44,342 nt of DNA from Desulfobacteraceae bacterium (GTDB lineage Bacteria > Desulfobacterota > Desulfobacteria > Desulfobacterales > Desulfosalsimonadaceae): positions 1-44,342 of the forward strand of contig QZJS01000039.1 of assembly GCA_003597945.1 (NCBI GenBank). Reading direction: 5' to 3'. The notes beneath the pieces are model-generated. The model did no database searches. It was given only the letters and a program-made list of their open reading frames with translations, and was not told where the DNA came from. The position numbers and the translations under genes are program-made. Shown piece by piece: positions 25,580-33,789 of this stretch (positions are counted from its first letter, which is position 1; the number at the start of each line of letters is the position of its first letter).

Positions 25580-26662
25580 TTATTGGGGAATCGGCATCCG
25601 GGCCACGCTCGGCGCGGTCAAGCTTCCAAGCCACAGGTGCTCGTCGGCTTCATTTATACTGGTCACCGTATGATGGCGGCCGTTGTGTTCCTGAAGATTG
25701 TGTACGACTTCGCCGGCGGAATTGAGGGCGATGATCCACGCCATTGGTTCGGGCGCGCTTACCCGCAGGGACTCGGGAAGGCGCAGGATCACCTTGCGCA
25801 AAAATGGTATGGGCAACAGCTTGTCGAGCTTTTCTTCACGCTTGTAAACCAGGGCGACCCAGAACAACCCTTTCTTGTTGTAACTCAAATTGTCGGGAAA
25901 GCCGGGAAGGTTTTCCGCGAATATATCTGTCTTTCCGGCGTCTTCACCCTTGAGCCAGTAACGTGTGATACGGTAGCGCATGGACTCGTTGACAAGTACA
26001 TACGCCTCATCCGGCCCGAGCGCCACGCCGTTGGCAAAGCCAAGTCCTTCCACATGCACGCGGGTTTCTCGGGTCTCCGGATTCCAGGACATCAGGCGGC
26101 CGGTGGGGCGTTGTTCAAAATAATCGAAAATATTGTGGTGAAGATCAAAACGGGTGGATGCATCGGAGAACCAGACCGTGCCGTCGGAGGCGATGTCCAG
26201 ATCATCAACAAAGATCATTTTCTCGCCGTTGACCGCATCAGCGGCCACCTGAACCCGGTGACCGCTATCTGCTGTGGCGTCATCAATATAGATCAGTCCC
26301 TTGTATGCGTCGGCGATGTAGAGCCGACTGCCGTGAAACTGCAAGCCAAGGGGGCGGCCTCCCGTGTTCAGAAGGATCTCGACTGGGCCGTTTTTTTCAG
26401 GTGAAAAGCGTACAAGGGAGCCGTCGACAAGGCCCGTATAAATCTTTCCGTCCATTCCCAGCGCGGTGTCTTCCGGACCGTGACCGCCATCCAAAGGGAA
26501 AAGTTTCGCTTCAGACAGCAGATTATTTACGGCATAGGGCCCGGTAAAACCGGGATTTTGCGGCGGGTTCCAGGCCAAAGGATCAATGGGCACGGGCCAG
26601 AACAATAGATAGGCCGTAGCCAAAATTACGATGCCCAAAAAAACGTATCCCATTTGTCGCAT
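25580..26662 (-). CDS. Membrane-anchored SMP-30/strictosidine synthase-like beta-propeller
   Basis: The ATG at 26662 has AAAGGAG 7 nt upstream and gives 360 residues; an earlier in-frame start has weaker support. An N-terminal membrane segment (about 5-22) is followed by a six-bladed-propeller pattern with repeats such as GPEDTALGMDGKIYTG, LYIADAYKGL, FVDDLDIASDGTVWFSD, GFANGVALGPDE and FPDNLSYNKKGLFWVA. This layout resembles strictosidine synthase-like/APMAP proteins, which act as lactonases or esterases; the substrate is unknown. The catalytic domain should face the periplasm. Confidence 0.82.
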   Translation of the reverse strand: MRQMGYVFLGIVILATAYLLFWPVPIDPLAWNPPQNPGFTGPYAVNNLLSEAKLFPLDGGHGPEDTALGMDGKIYTGLVDGSLVRFSPEKNGPVEILLNTGGRPLGLQFHGSRLYIADAYKGLIYIDDATADSGHRVQVAADAVNGEKMIFVDDLDIASDGTVWFSDASTRFDLHHNIFDYFEQRPTGRLMSWNPETRETRVHVEGLGFANGVALGPDEAYVLVNESMRYRITRYWLKGEDAGKTDIFAENLPGFPDNLSYNKKGLFWVALVYKREEKLDKLLPIPFLRKVILRLPESLRVSAPEPMAWIIALNSAGEVVHNLQEHNGRHHTVTSINEADEHLWLGSLTAPSVARMPIPQ

Positions 26663-26887
26663 GATATGACTCCTTTCCACTAAAATGGTTTCCGTCATTC
26701 TCCGACTGACTGTTTCGCTTTTCTATTGTCAAATAGCTTTACGCGCCAGTTGGTCATTGCTATAACGCGTACGAAGAACCGGCATGATGATTCCGTTTGT
26801 GCGGCAAGAAATTCCCGGCCGAAATAAGACGATATATTATCATCAATACCCGTTTTTTTCATACGGAAATATAAGGATATCATCAAC

Positions 26888-27889
26888 ATGATCATGTGTC
26901 CAAACACCCATCGTCCCGGCCGTCATTGCGCCAGTTCCGCCATCCGGGACCTGGCCGAATATCATGGATTGGGCTTTGATGAACCCATGTGCTTCGGCAT
27001 CGGCGCGGGCCTTGGCCTCTGGTATCTGGAGAATAACAATCTGCCCGCTTCCCGGATGATTCATGTGCGCTCCATAGACATCGAGGCCCAGTTTTTTCAA
27101 CGCATCGGCGTGCCGTTTGCCTGGGAGCAGTTTGATGATCATCAGGCAAGCGAGGACCGCCTGCTCGAACACCTGGATCAGGGGCGTCCGGCATTGATCC
27201 AGACCGATATTTTTTATCTGCCGTATTATCAATCCAAAACCCATTTTCCCGGTCATCTCATCACGGTCTGGGGTTATGATGCGGCCCGGCGGGTTTTTTT
27301 TGTCACCGATACCGAGCGGGAAAGGGTCCAGGAAGTTCCTTTTGACAATCTTAAAAAAGCACGCTTTTCTGGCGGCGGCATTTTCGAATTAAAGGGCAAC
27401 TTGTTTGCGCCGGCATCACTGCCGGCTCCGGTTGATTTGCCGCACATCCTGGTCAATGCCGTGATTCACAACAGCCGGGTGCTTTGCGACCGCTGCATGG
27501 GGTCTCAAGGCCTGGCGGCCCTTGATCGCTGGCGGCAGGAACTGGATTTGTGGAAAACCTTTGATGACTGGCAGTGGACGGCCCGGCTGGCCTATCAGGT
27601 CATTGAAAAGCGCGGGACCGGCGGCGGCGGATTTCGGCTGATGTATGCCGAATTTCTCAAAACCGCCGCTGTGATGATTCCGGAAATTTCATCCCTGGGT
27701 TTGCCGGAAAAAATGAGCGCCGCCGCCGAGGCCTGGCAGGAGCTGGCTTTTTCTCTGAAAGCCGCCTCGGAGCAGCCAAAACCTGATTTCACCGAAACAC
27801 GCATCCGGCTCGATCGGGTGATTCAGGCTGAAACCGACTATCACCATGCCGCCATCCGGCTGGAAGGAACGAGCGAAACATCCGTGTAA
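26888..27889 (+). CDS. BtrH N-terminal domain / DUF4872-like protein
   Basis: The 333-residue protein matches the BtrH-like pattern. It has a papain-like N-terminal half with CASSAIRDLAEYHG (Cys 14), GIGAGLGLWYL and GHLITVWGYD (His near 121), then a helical C-terminal half. BtrH is an acyltransferase that moves an acyl group from a carrier protein in butirosin synthesis; homologues also occur alone, as here. Without an acyl carrier protein nearby the substrate is unknown. The ATG at 26888 has ATAAGGA 12 nt upstream; a second ATG at 26894 is possible. It is divergent from the beta-propeller gene. Confidence 0.8.
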   Translation: MIMCPNTHRPGRHCASSAIRDLAEYHGLGFDEPMCFGIGAGLGLWYLENNNLPASRMIHVRSIDIEAQFFQRIGVPFAWEQFDDHQASEDRLLEHLDQGRPALIQTDIFYLPYYQSKTHFPGHLITVWGYDAARRVFFVTDTERERVQEVPFDNLKKARFSGGGIFELKGNLFAPASLPAPVDLPHILVNAVIHNSRVLCDRCMGSQGLAALDRWRQELDLWKTFDDWQWTARLAYQVIEKRGTGGGGFRLMYAEFLKTAAVMIPEISSLGLPEKMSAAAEAWQELAFSLKAASEQPKPDFTETRIRLDRVIQAETDYHHAAIRLEGTSETSV

Positions 27890-27915
27890 TGGAAATAACG
27901 GCCTTAACGTATCAG

Positions 27916-29229
27916 TTACAGACGATTTCCGCCTGAAACCGGCGTGCAATAGGGTCCTTCCGGGATGACAGCCAGGCGCTTGCAGGATGAAACCAGCGCG
28001 TTGATGAATGCCTGAATTTCTTTTGCCGCTGTTTCCGGTGACACCCGCTGATGGCGGCCGGCAATATATCGGCTTTCCGAATCGTCAAGACCGACGGAAA
28101 ACATAACAATTCCCTCATTGCCGACTTTCTCCAGTGCCCGGGTCTGCATCTGAAACTGCCACTGGTCTTTATCCACGATCTCCGCGCTCCGGATTCGGTG
28201 AAGAAATCCCCGGTAATCATCGGCGCAGGATCGCATGAGAGCGCAGTATTCCGCGGATCCCATCTTCTCCCGGCATCCGCCCGCTGCAATAATCAGGCCG
28301 CCGGGTTTCACCGCTGGAATGGCCGCCACGATCCCTTTGACGCACTGGTAAAAGGTCGCGTCAAGCGGATATCCGCCGCAGCCGGTCAGCACCACATCGG
28401 CTTCTTCCAGGACGCCGGGGCAGGCATGATCCCGCACAAACGCGCAGGCCTCAAGGTGGGCGGCCTCAAGATCCCCGGCAAAGGCCCGGATCACCCGCTT
28501 TTGCGTATCCAGCACCACGTTTAACGAAAAATCCACGCCGGCATGCCGGGCCACGGACAGGGCTTCCTGATGGCATGGATTGCCGTCAAGATTGGCATTA
28601 ACGGCATTCGCGCTGTTTAAAAAATCATACCCATGAAAAGTCTGAATGGTCTCAAGGGAGACGAGCCCTGGGCAGACTGCTTTTCTGCCGCCGGAAAAAC
28701 CGGCCATGAAATGCGGCTCAACCAGCCCGGTAATGATGCGAAAACCCGCGTTGACAAAGCTTTTATTGAGAAAAACCAGCCTGCCGGAATGGCTGCGACC
28801 CTCGATTTTTTCAAGGGCCCCTTCAGCGTCGTGGTCTTCGATTTTATACTGATTAGCGATGTCGCCGAACATGTATCGGCGCTCTTTTTCGGTTGAAGGC
28901 CGGTGCATGCCCGTTGCCACCAGAATCCGTATGTCGTCTCTCGACACGCCAGCTGAAGTGATTTCATCGAGCATTTCCGGCAGAAATTCCCTGTAAGGGA
29001 TCGGCCGGGTGATGTCGGATACCACGATAACCACCTCGCCGTTTCGGCGTTTTGCAAGAGCGGTTTTAAGGGGCAAAGACCACACAGGCCGGCGCAGGGC
29101 GTCCATGACGATGAGCGCAGCCGTGCCTGACGGCAATGGATACGAGGTCTGATAGACAACGGCATCGCTTGGGATTTCAATACCGAGTGCCGTTTCATCA
29201 AATGGAATGGATATCTTGATTTGGTTCAT
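27916..29229 (-). CDS. larA: LarA family nickel-dependent 2-hydroxyacid racemase
   Basis: The 437-residue protein keeps the LarA active-site residues: D72 and R75 in DITRP, H109 in GMHRP, H173 and K183 in EPHFMAGFSGGRKAVCPG, and H199 in FHGYDF. In Lactobacillus plantarum the matching residues bind the nickel-pincer cofactor and the substrate. The cofactor needs LarB, LarC and LarE, none of which is in this window. Many LarA homologues act on 2-hydroxyacids other than lactate, so the exact substrate is open. It starts 12 nt after the lysoplasmalogenase gene stop, the last gene of a three-gene operon. Confidence 0.88.
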   Translation of the reverse strand: MNQIKISIPFDETALGIEIPSDAVVYQTSYPLPSGTAALIVMDALRRPVWSLPLKTALAKRRNGEVVIVVSDITRPIPYREFLPEMLDEITSAGVSRDDIRILVATGMHRPSTEKERRYMFGDIANQYKIEDHDAEGALEKIEGRSHSGRLVFLNKSFVNAGFRIITGLVEPHFMAGFSGGRKAVCPGLVSLETIQTFHGYDFLNSANAVNANLDGNPCHQEALSVARHAGVDFSLNVVLDTQKRVIRAFAGDLEAAHLEACAFVRDHACPGVLEEADVVLTGCGGYPLDATFYQCVKGIVAAIPAVKPGGLIIAAGGCREKMGSAEYCALMRSCADDYRGFLHRIRSAEIVDKDQWQFQMQTRALEKVGNEGIVMFSVGLDDSESRYIAGRHQRVSPETAAKEIQAFINALVSSCKRLAVIPEGPYCTPVSGGNRL

Positions 29230-29241
29230 TGATTAAGATGC

Positions 29242-29892
29242 TCAGATCAGCCCCGTTGAAAACGCGATCATGAATTGGGCCGCGTAATACAAGGGCAGGC
29301 CCGCGGCCCGGTTGAGAAATTCCTTTTTGACGAAACGATGGCGGGCCACAAAGATATCGGAAATATAAAAAAGCACCGCGCCCCCAAAGACCAGTATCCT
29401 GGCGGTCGCATCAAGACCGGTGTTGGCGGTCAGGGACGAAGCGGCCACAACCATAGTGGTGATGATTACGATATAGGCGATGACCGGCCCGAGCATTTCC
29501 CCGAGATGGGGCCGCAGCCACAAAAACACCCCTGCGCTCAGGCAGAGGCATACAACAAGGGTCGCCCAGACCAGAGGTCCGGCTGAACCCACGTTGAAAA
29601 ACGCGATGACATACAGGATATGTCCGGCCAGAAAGGCCACCAGCCCGGCGGTAAACACCTTGCGGTTGGCAAAAAAGATCAGGCAGACATCCCCGATCAG
29701 GCACAAGCCCAAGCCCGCCAGAACCAAGTGATAATAGGTCAATGACTGGTGAGGCTGAAGCATGGCCGTAGCGATAAAAAGCAGCGACAAAAACGGCTTT
29801 GTCATCAACTGCCCGTTTTGCGACTCCTGTTTCGCGTAATAAAGCAGCCCGCCAAGCAACGCCAGTGCGACTGCAATAATCAGATAATTCAT
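29242..29892 (-). CDS. YhhN family lysoplasmalogenase-like membrane protein
   Basis: The 216-residue protein has about eight predicted membrane segments and the YhhN family residues GDVCLIFF (about 67-74), HILYVIAFF and YISDIFVARHRF. Characterised relatives (TMEM86) cleave the vinyl-ether bond of lysoplasmalogens. Anaerobic bacteria often contain plasmalogens, so the role is plausible. GAGGAGGTCAC before the ATG is one of the strongest ribosome binding sites in the window. It lies between the lactonase-like gene (21 nt upstream) and larA. Confidence 0.87.
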   Translation of the reverse strand: MNYLIIAVALALLGGLLYYAKQESQNGQLMTKPFLSLLFIATAMLQPHQSLTYYHLVLAGLGLCLIGDVCLIFFANRKVFTAGLVAFLAGHILYVIAFFNVGSAGPLVWATLVVCLCLSAGVFLWLRPHLGEMLGPVIAYIVIITTMVVAASSLTANTGLDATARILVFGGAVLFYISDIFVARHRFVKKEFLNRAAGLPLYYAAQFMIAFSTGLI

Positions 29893-29913
29893 GTGACCTC
29901 CTCGTAAATGCGG

Positions 29914-30978
29914 TTATTCGGCGTTCTTGACGCGCTGCATACACCGTAAAATATGATCTTCAAACACCTGGCCCACCAGAAAGCCGCCATCAAAGGGAGC
30001 GGCTACGCTTGAGGCGGATATTTCCATTCCGTTGTCGAGATAAATCTCTTCGATATCGTATTGGCCCTCGCCGGTAAAGGCAACTTTCAGCACCTGGGAA
30101 GGACTCGGCTTTGATTGATCTTTGGCATGAGCGGCAAAATCGAGCAGCTTTGGATGGCAGGTAATATAGAGATTCCCATCCGCGTCGACTTCTATATTGT
30201 CGGCACCGGTATTCAGGCTGATGTCAAATGCGGGGGTAAGTTTTCCCGTGGAAATGTCGCGGGAAAACACATGCAGGGATCGGCCGATGGTGGTTGACAG
30301 ATAGAGTCGCTTTCCATCAGGGCTTACATTGATTCCATTGGCGTAGGCAAATCCTTCGGCGGCAATCCGCATATCGGCTCCATCAAAGTAGACGACATAG
30401 GACCTCGCGAGCTGCAAATATTCTTCAAGGGTTCGACCCCATTCAGACGTGTTGCCATGATCATTGCTGGCGTAAAAGCTCCGCGGGCCGACGGCCACAA
30501 GATCATTGGGAGAAAACATCAGGGGATGGGATATGGATTCCCGGTGGACAAGCCGCTGATCCCGGTATTCGAAGATCTCGACAAAATGATCGTCTCCGGT
30601 ATGGTTGATGACAAAAAGCAGGGTTTCGCCGGCTTCGGTTTTGTAAAGGCTGATGCCGTGGGGATGAAATGCCTGTTTAAAATCCGCCGTCAGGTTGACC
30701 GGTTTTGCCCCTTCCGCATTCAAATCCAGCCCAAAGACGGCCCCCTGAACCGGATTGCCGGCCAATGTGGCCCTCCGGTCATCGGAAGAGATAAACGCCA
30801 TGCCGGTTTGAGCGTCCACGGTGATATCTTCAGGTCCGGGAAGCCCCGTAATTTTGACGCACGAACAGTCGCAATGGGGCGTGATAGTCTTGAACTGACC
30901 CGCGTCATACAGAGTTTTGCCGACCAGGGCCGCCACAATGGGCACCACGACGCCGACGATAATGAGCGCCTGCTTCAT
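29914..30978 (-). CDS. Paraoxonase/arylesterase-like lactonase
   Basis: The 354-residue protein starts with a membrane anchor (about 3-20), then a six-bladed propeller. Residues matching the human PON1 calcium and active sites are present in order: E50/D51 in GPEDITVD, H107 in HPHGIS, N158 in SPNDLVAV, N214 in ANGI, and D260/N261 in ADNIEVD. The SNDHGN segment is also typical. This strongly suggests a calcium-dependent lactonase/esterase in the periplasm. The substrate is unknown. AAAGGATG precedes the ATG. It is the first gene of the operon with the YhhN-type and LarA genes. Confidence 0.85.
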   Translation of the reverse strand: MKQALIIVGVVVPIVAALVGKTLYDAGQFKTITPHCDCSCVKITGLPGPEDITVDAQTGMAFISSDDRRATLAGNPVQGAVFGLDLNAEGAKPVNLTADFKQAFHPHGISLYKTEAGETLLFVINHTGDDHFVEIFEYRDQRLVHRESISHPLMFSPNDLVAVGPRSFYASNDHGNTSEWGRTLEEYLQLARSYVVYFDGADMRIAAEGFAYANGINVSPDGKRLYLSTTIGRSLHVFSRDISTGKLTPAFDISLNTGADNIEVDADGNLYITCHPKLLDFAAHAKDQSKPSPSQVLKVAFTGEGQYDIEEIYLDNGMEISASSVAAPFDGGFLVGQVFEDHILRCMQRVKNAE

Positions 30979-31030
30979 AACAGCATCCTTTCATTTTATG
31001 GGGACTTTCTGCCGTTTATTTTCCGCGCGA

Positions 31031-31324
31031 TTAATTTTTCATGGATATTGCCTTATTTTTTAAAATCCATTGTTTCATCTCATCAAAGCCTTGGTGTACA
31101 ATTATTTTCATCTTTTCTTCCAAAGCGGCCGACTTGTGGTTGATATATTCTTTCAGCGCCTGATTGATCATTGACTGATAATTTCCACCGCCCCTTGCTT
31201 CAACCTGATCGCGGAACCAGTCGATGATTTCATTGTCGAGCCTTATCGTAATACGCGTTTTTCCGGCAGGAGCAGAATCGATGGCTCCTCGTTTTCCTTT
31301 ACTGAAATCATATTCCTTTTTCAT
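31031..31324 (-). CDS. brnA: BrnA family antitoxin
   Basis: The 97-residue protein starts MKKEYDFSKGKRGAI, the BrnA hallmark, followed by a ribbon-helix-helix DNA-binding part KTRITIRLDNEIIDWFRDQ and YQSMINQALKEYI. BrnA neutralises BrnT and represses the operon. The ATG overlaps the brnT stop as ATGA, so toxin precedes antitoxin as usual for this family. A longer frame starting upstream runs through brnT and is rejected. The tail after residue 70 is helical. Confidence 0.93.
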   Translation of the reverse strand: MKKEYDFSKGKRGAIDSAPAGKTRITIRLDNEIIDWFRDQVEARGGGNYQSMINQALKEYINHKSAALEEKMKIIVHQGFDEMKQWILKNKAISMKN

Positions 31325-31590
31325 GGTTTGCCCCCGTATTGTCTTCTTTCCTTGGCAGTTGCTTTTCGTGCCGAGATAATCCTGATGTCCTGATCCCGCC
31401 ATGTGTAAACAACAACCAGAATTCTCCCGAAATGGTCCATCCCTATTGTAATATGCCGCTCTTCATCCGGATGAATGTCAGCGATCGTGATGGCGAGATC
31501 ATCCGTAAAAACCGAAACGGCATCTGAAAATTTAATGCCGTGATTTTTAGAATTTTTTGCCGATTTTTCAGGATTCCACTGATATTTCAT
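31321..31590 (-). CDS. brnT: BrnT family ribonuclease toxin
   Basis: The 89-residue protein has the BrnT pattern: an N-terminal MKYQWNPEKSAKNSKNHGI, FSDAVSVF, the ITIGMDHFGRILVVVYTWR core and the C-terminal RIISARKATAKERRQY. The family fold is RelE-like and the toxin cleaves RNA to stop growth. The ATG at 31590 matches the family start; an upstream in-frame start at 31623 would overlap the predicted promoter. Confidence 0.93.
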   Translation of the reverse strand: MKYQWNPEKSAKNSKNHGIKFSDAVSVFTDDLAITIADIHPDEERHITIGMDHFGRILVVVYTWRDQDIRIISARKATAKERRQYGGKP

Positions 31591-31594
31591 AATT

Positions 31595-31623
31595 AATATA
31601 CATACATTTGTGCATACAATCAA
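31595..31623 (-). promoter_or_regulatory. Candidate brnTA promoter with TGTATG operator repeats
   Basis: On the minus strand TTGATT (complement of 31618-31623) and TATATT (complement of 31595-31600) are separated by 17 nt. The spacer holds two direct TGTATG repeats 12 nt apart, a likely binding site for the BrnA repressor. Transcription would start almost at the brnT ATG, implying a nearly leaderless message, so the exact -10 is uncertain. Confidence 0.42.
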
Positions 31624-31695
31624 GAGTAATTTTTATTGACTGCTAAAGTTCAATTGTCGGTCGCTTTAAAATATGGAACGCAAAACGCCTCTGGA

Positions 31696-33642
31696 TCAAT
31701 CCACCATACCCAGAATTTCCCTGTTCACATAGTGTTTAAGATCATACGGGCTGGTAAAGAAAAGATAGCCGTTTTTGTTGACGATATCTTCAACTTCCCT
31801 GCTTTCATCGATCAGCAGGGCAACCGGAGGGCTAAGGCCGGGCTGGAGGCCGTCCGGCCAGGCAAGATCAAGCACCGCCAGCGGCTCCCCGGTTTCCGGG
31901 TCACACAATTCATAGGAAAGTTCGCCGGATGGGAGATTAAGGTTTTCCACCCATTCGGCGCAATCAAGAATGAGTTTTTCTTCTTCAGGGCTTGAAATTC
32001 CTCCTGCCGCGAGTTTGACTTTGCGATGGGCGATATCTTCCATCGGCGCGGTCATTTCGGGAATATTTCCGGCATAGAGACTCTCAATGAAATCATTGGC
32101 GGCATTTGCAAGAAGCACCCGCCGCGCCGCAAGAAATTCATGATAATTTTCGACTTTCCATAGATTTCGATCCATGGGAATCCAGTGGGATTCGACCGCG
32201 CCGGGATGCATTGCGGCATATTTTTCAAGATAATCCTCGGGATTTTTGTTTGATACCTTTAAATTTGTATCTTGAGTCAGAAAGGTGAAGTTCGCAATGG
32301 CATTGACTTCCGCCTTCTGATAGCCGTGGTTGTAAAGCAGCGCCTTGGGGAAAATATGATGCACCTGAAGACTGCTTGTCTTGCCCAGCATGTAAGCGGA
32401 CAAATCAATGCCTGATTCCCAATCCTTTGTATGGCAGACCCGCGTCATCATGTATAACAGCGGATAAAACCGCGCGCCCCGGCTCCAGCCCTTGAAATCG
32501 CCTTCATTGAGTCGAAGATCGCCTCTGCTTTGCCGAAGAAGCCCGATGAGGCGATCGAGGCCGCCCTCTATTTCTTCAATCGCGGCCAAATCCTGATTTA
32601 AATAGGATTCAAGCGAACCGGCGTAACGCCCCCAAAGAAATGTATGGATATACCAGAAAAGAAGTTTGTCCTGTTCCCGATAATCGGTCAGCTTCCAGTT
32701 TTTCTGAGCCAGATATCTTACCAGCAGCGAAAATGAATACCGGCTGCCGAGCACGCGATCATGATCAAGGCCCAGCCGGGCTGAAATCACATTTAAAAGA
32801 TAGTCTATGGATTTTTCAGCCTGTTCAATTCCTTTTTGAAATGTCGGCGTATCGACATTTTTTAATGCGCTGAAAAACGCCTCGCCGGCGGTAATCGTCG
32901 TAATGCAGCGAAGAAACAATTCCAGTTTAAAATAAAATCCGGCTTCTTTCCATTTGTTGAGGCGTTTTTTCATTTCATCTCTGGCTTCCGGCCAGCCGGC
33001 GCAGATTTTGGCAAGGGATAAATCGCCTTTGGAAAGTTTTGTCCCGCCGCTGTTAACCCGATTGAATATATCCACGACCACGTCAACGGTCTTGTCTTCT
33101 CCAACGACCTCTTCAATGTGAAGGTCGATCATTTTGATGGAATCAATGGCGTTTAAACGGTTGATGTAATCGGTTATGTTGCCTTTCAGGTCCGTGATTG
33201 AAATGATTTTTTTAATAGCCTCGCCGGCCCCGATTTTCATCAATTCCGTCACATTGATCCACATGGGATTGTCCCCCATTTTCATGGGCGCGTAAAATTC
33301 AAAAATCTCGTCATCCAGATGGAAATAAAGGCCGGTAAAGGAACTGCTGTTTCCGTCAAAAAATTTCGGCGGTTTGCCTTTGATAATGCCGTATAGCGAC
33401 GTGATCCGCTGCTGCCCGTCTAAAATAAGCTTTACAACTCCGGGGGCAAGAGCTTCGGTTCCCCTGGCCGGAGCATTATCGGTCTGCGTTACCCAGACCA
33501 GCAGGCTTCCCACAGGATGCCGCCGATAAAGCGAATCCATCAGTCCTTTGACCTGATTTCTGTTCCAGACATATCCGCGCTGAAATTCAGGGAGCGCCAT
33601 GCTCCGTAAATCAATTTGATCAAGAATGGTTTGAATCTTCAT
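31696..33642 (-). CDS. DUF262 / HNH nuclease-like defence protein (GmrS-like)
   Basis: The 648-residue protein has an N-terminal DUF262 (ParB/Srx-like NTPase) domain with LPEFQRGYVWNRNQVKGLMDSL (ends about 38), LILDGQQRITSLYG (72-85) and FNRVNSGGTKLSKGDL (193-208). An HNH-type nuclease motif lies around VHHIFPKALL (427-436) with NAIANFTFL and NLKVSNKNP downstream. In the GmrSD type IV restriction enzyme the DUF262 subunit partners a DUF1524 nuclease and attacks modified phage DNA; here the HNH part appears built in. GGAAAGGAA precedes the ATG. Confidence 0.86.
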   Translation of the reverse strand: MKIQTILDQIDLRSMALPEFQRGYVWNRNQVKGLMDSLYRRHPVGSLLVWVTQTDNAPARGTEALAPGVVKLILDGQQRITSLYGIIKGKPPKFFDGNSSSFTGLYFHLDDEIFEFYAPMKMGDNPMWINVTELMKIGAGEAIKKIISITDLKGNITDYINRLNAIDSIKMIDLHIEEVVGEDKTVDVVVDIFNRVNSGGTKLSKGDLSLAKICAGWPEARDEMKKRLNKWKEAGFYFKLELFLRCITTITAGEAFFSALKNVDTPTFQKGIEQAEKSIDYLLNVISARLGLDHDRVLGSRYSFSLLVRYLAQKNWKLTDYREQDKLLFWYIHTFLWGRYAGSLESYLNQDLAAIEEIEGGLDRLIGLLRQSRGDLRLNEGDFKGWSRGARFYPLLYMMTRVCHTKDWESGIDLSAYMLGKTSSLQVHHIFPKALLYNHGYQKAEVNAIANFTFLTQDTNLKVSNKNPEDYLEKYAAMHPGAVESHWIPMDRNLWKVENYHEFLAARRVLLANAANDFIESLYAGNIPEMTAPMEDIAHRKVKLAAGGISSPEEEKLILDCAEWVENLNLPSGELSYELCDPETGEPLAVLDLAWPDGLQPGLSPPVALLIDESREVEDIVNKNGYLFFTSPYDLKHYVNREILGMVD

Positions 33643-33694
33643 TACGTCATTTCCTTTCCCACAAATACTCTTTCTAAAATTTGATATTTATATG

Positions 33695-33718
33695 AATCGG
33701 GGTGTTATGATCCCGATT
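33695..33718 (+). terminator. Intrinsic-terminator-like hairpin on the plus strand
   Basis: AATCGGG (33695-33701) pairs with CCCGATT (33712-33718) around a 10-nt loop and is followed by TTATTTTG on the plus strand. All neighbouring genes are on the minus strand, so this would end antisense transcription. It lies in the 147-nt gap upstream of the DUF262 gene, where a second hairpin CAGCAAG/CTTGCTG (33749-33773) follows the HEPN gene. Confidence 0.35.
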
Positions 33719-33789
33719 TTATTTTGTTAAAGCTCAGTCCATAGGAGACAGCAAGGCGATGATAGTCTTGCTGCGTTAATTGTACATCG

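Noticed and set aside
25529..26404. 291-codon open frame on the plus strand opposite the beta-propeller gene
   Set aside because: The opposite strand encodes clear propeller repeats with a good ribosome binding site; the plus frame has no family features and starts in the tetR promoter.
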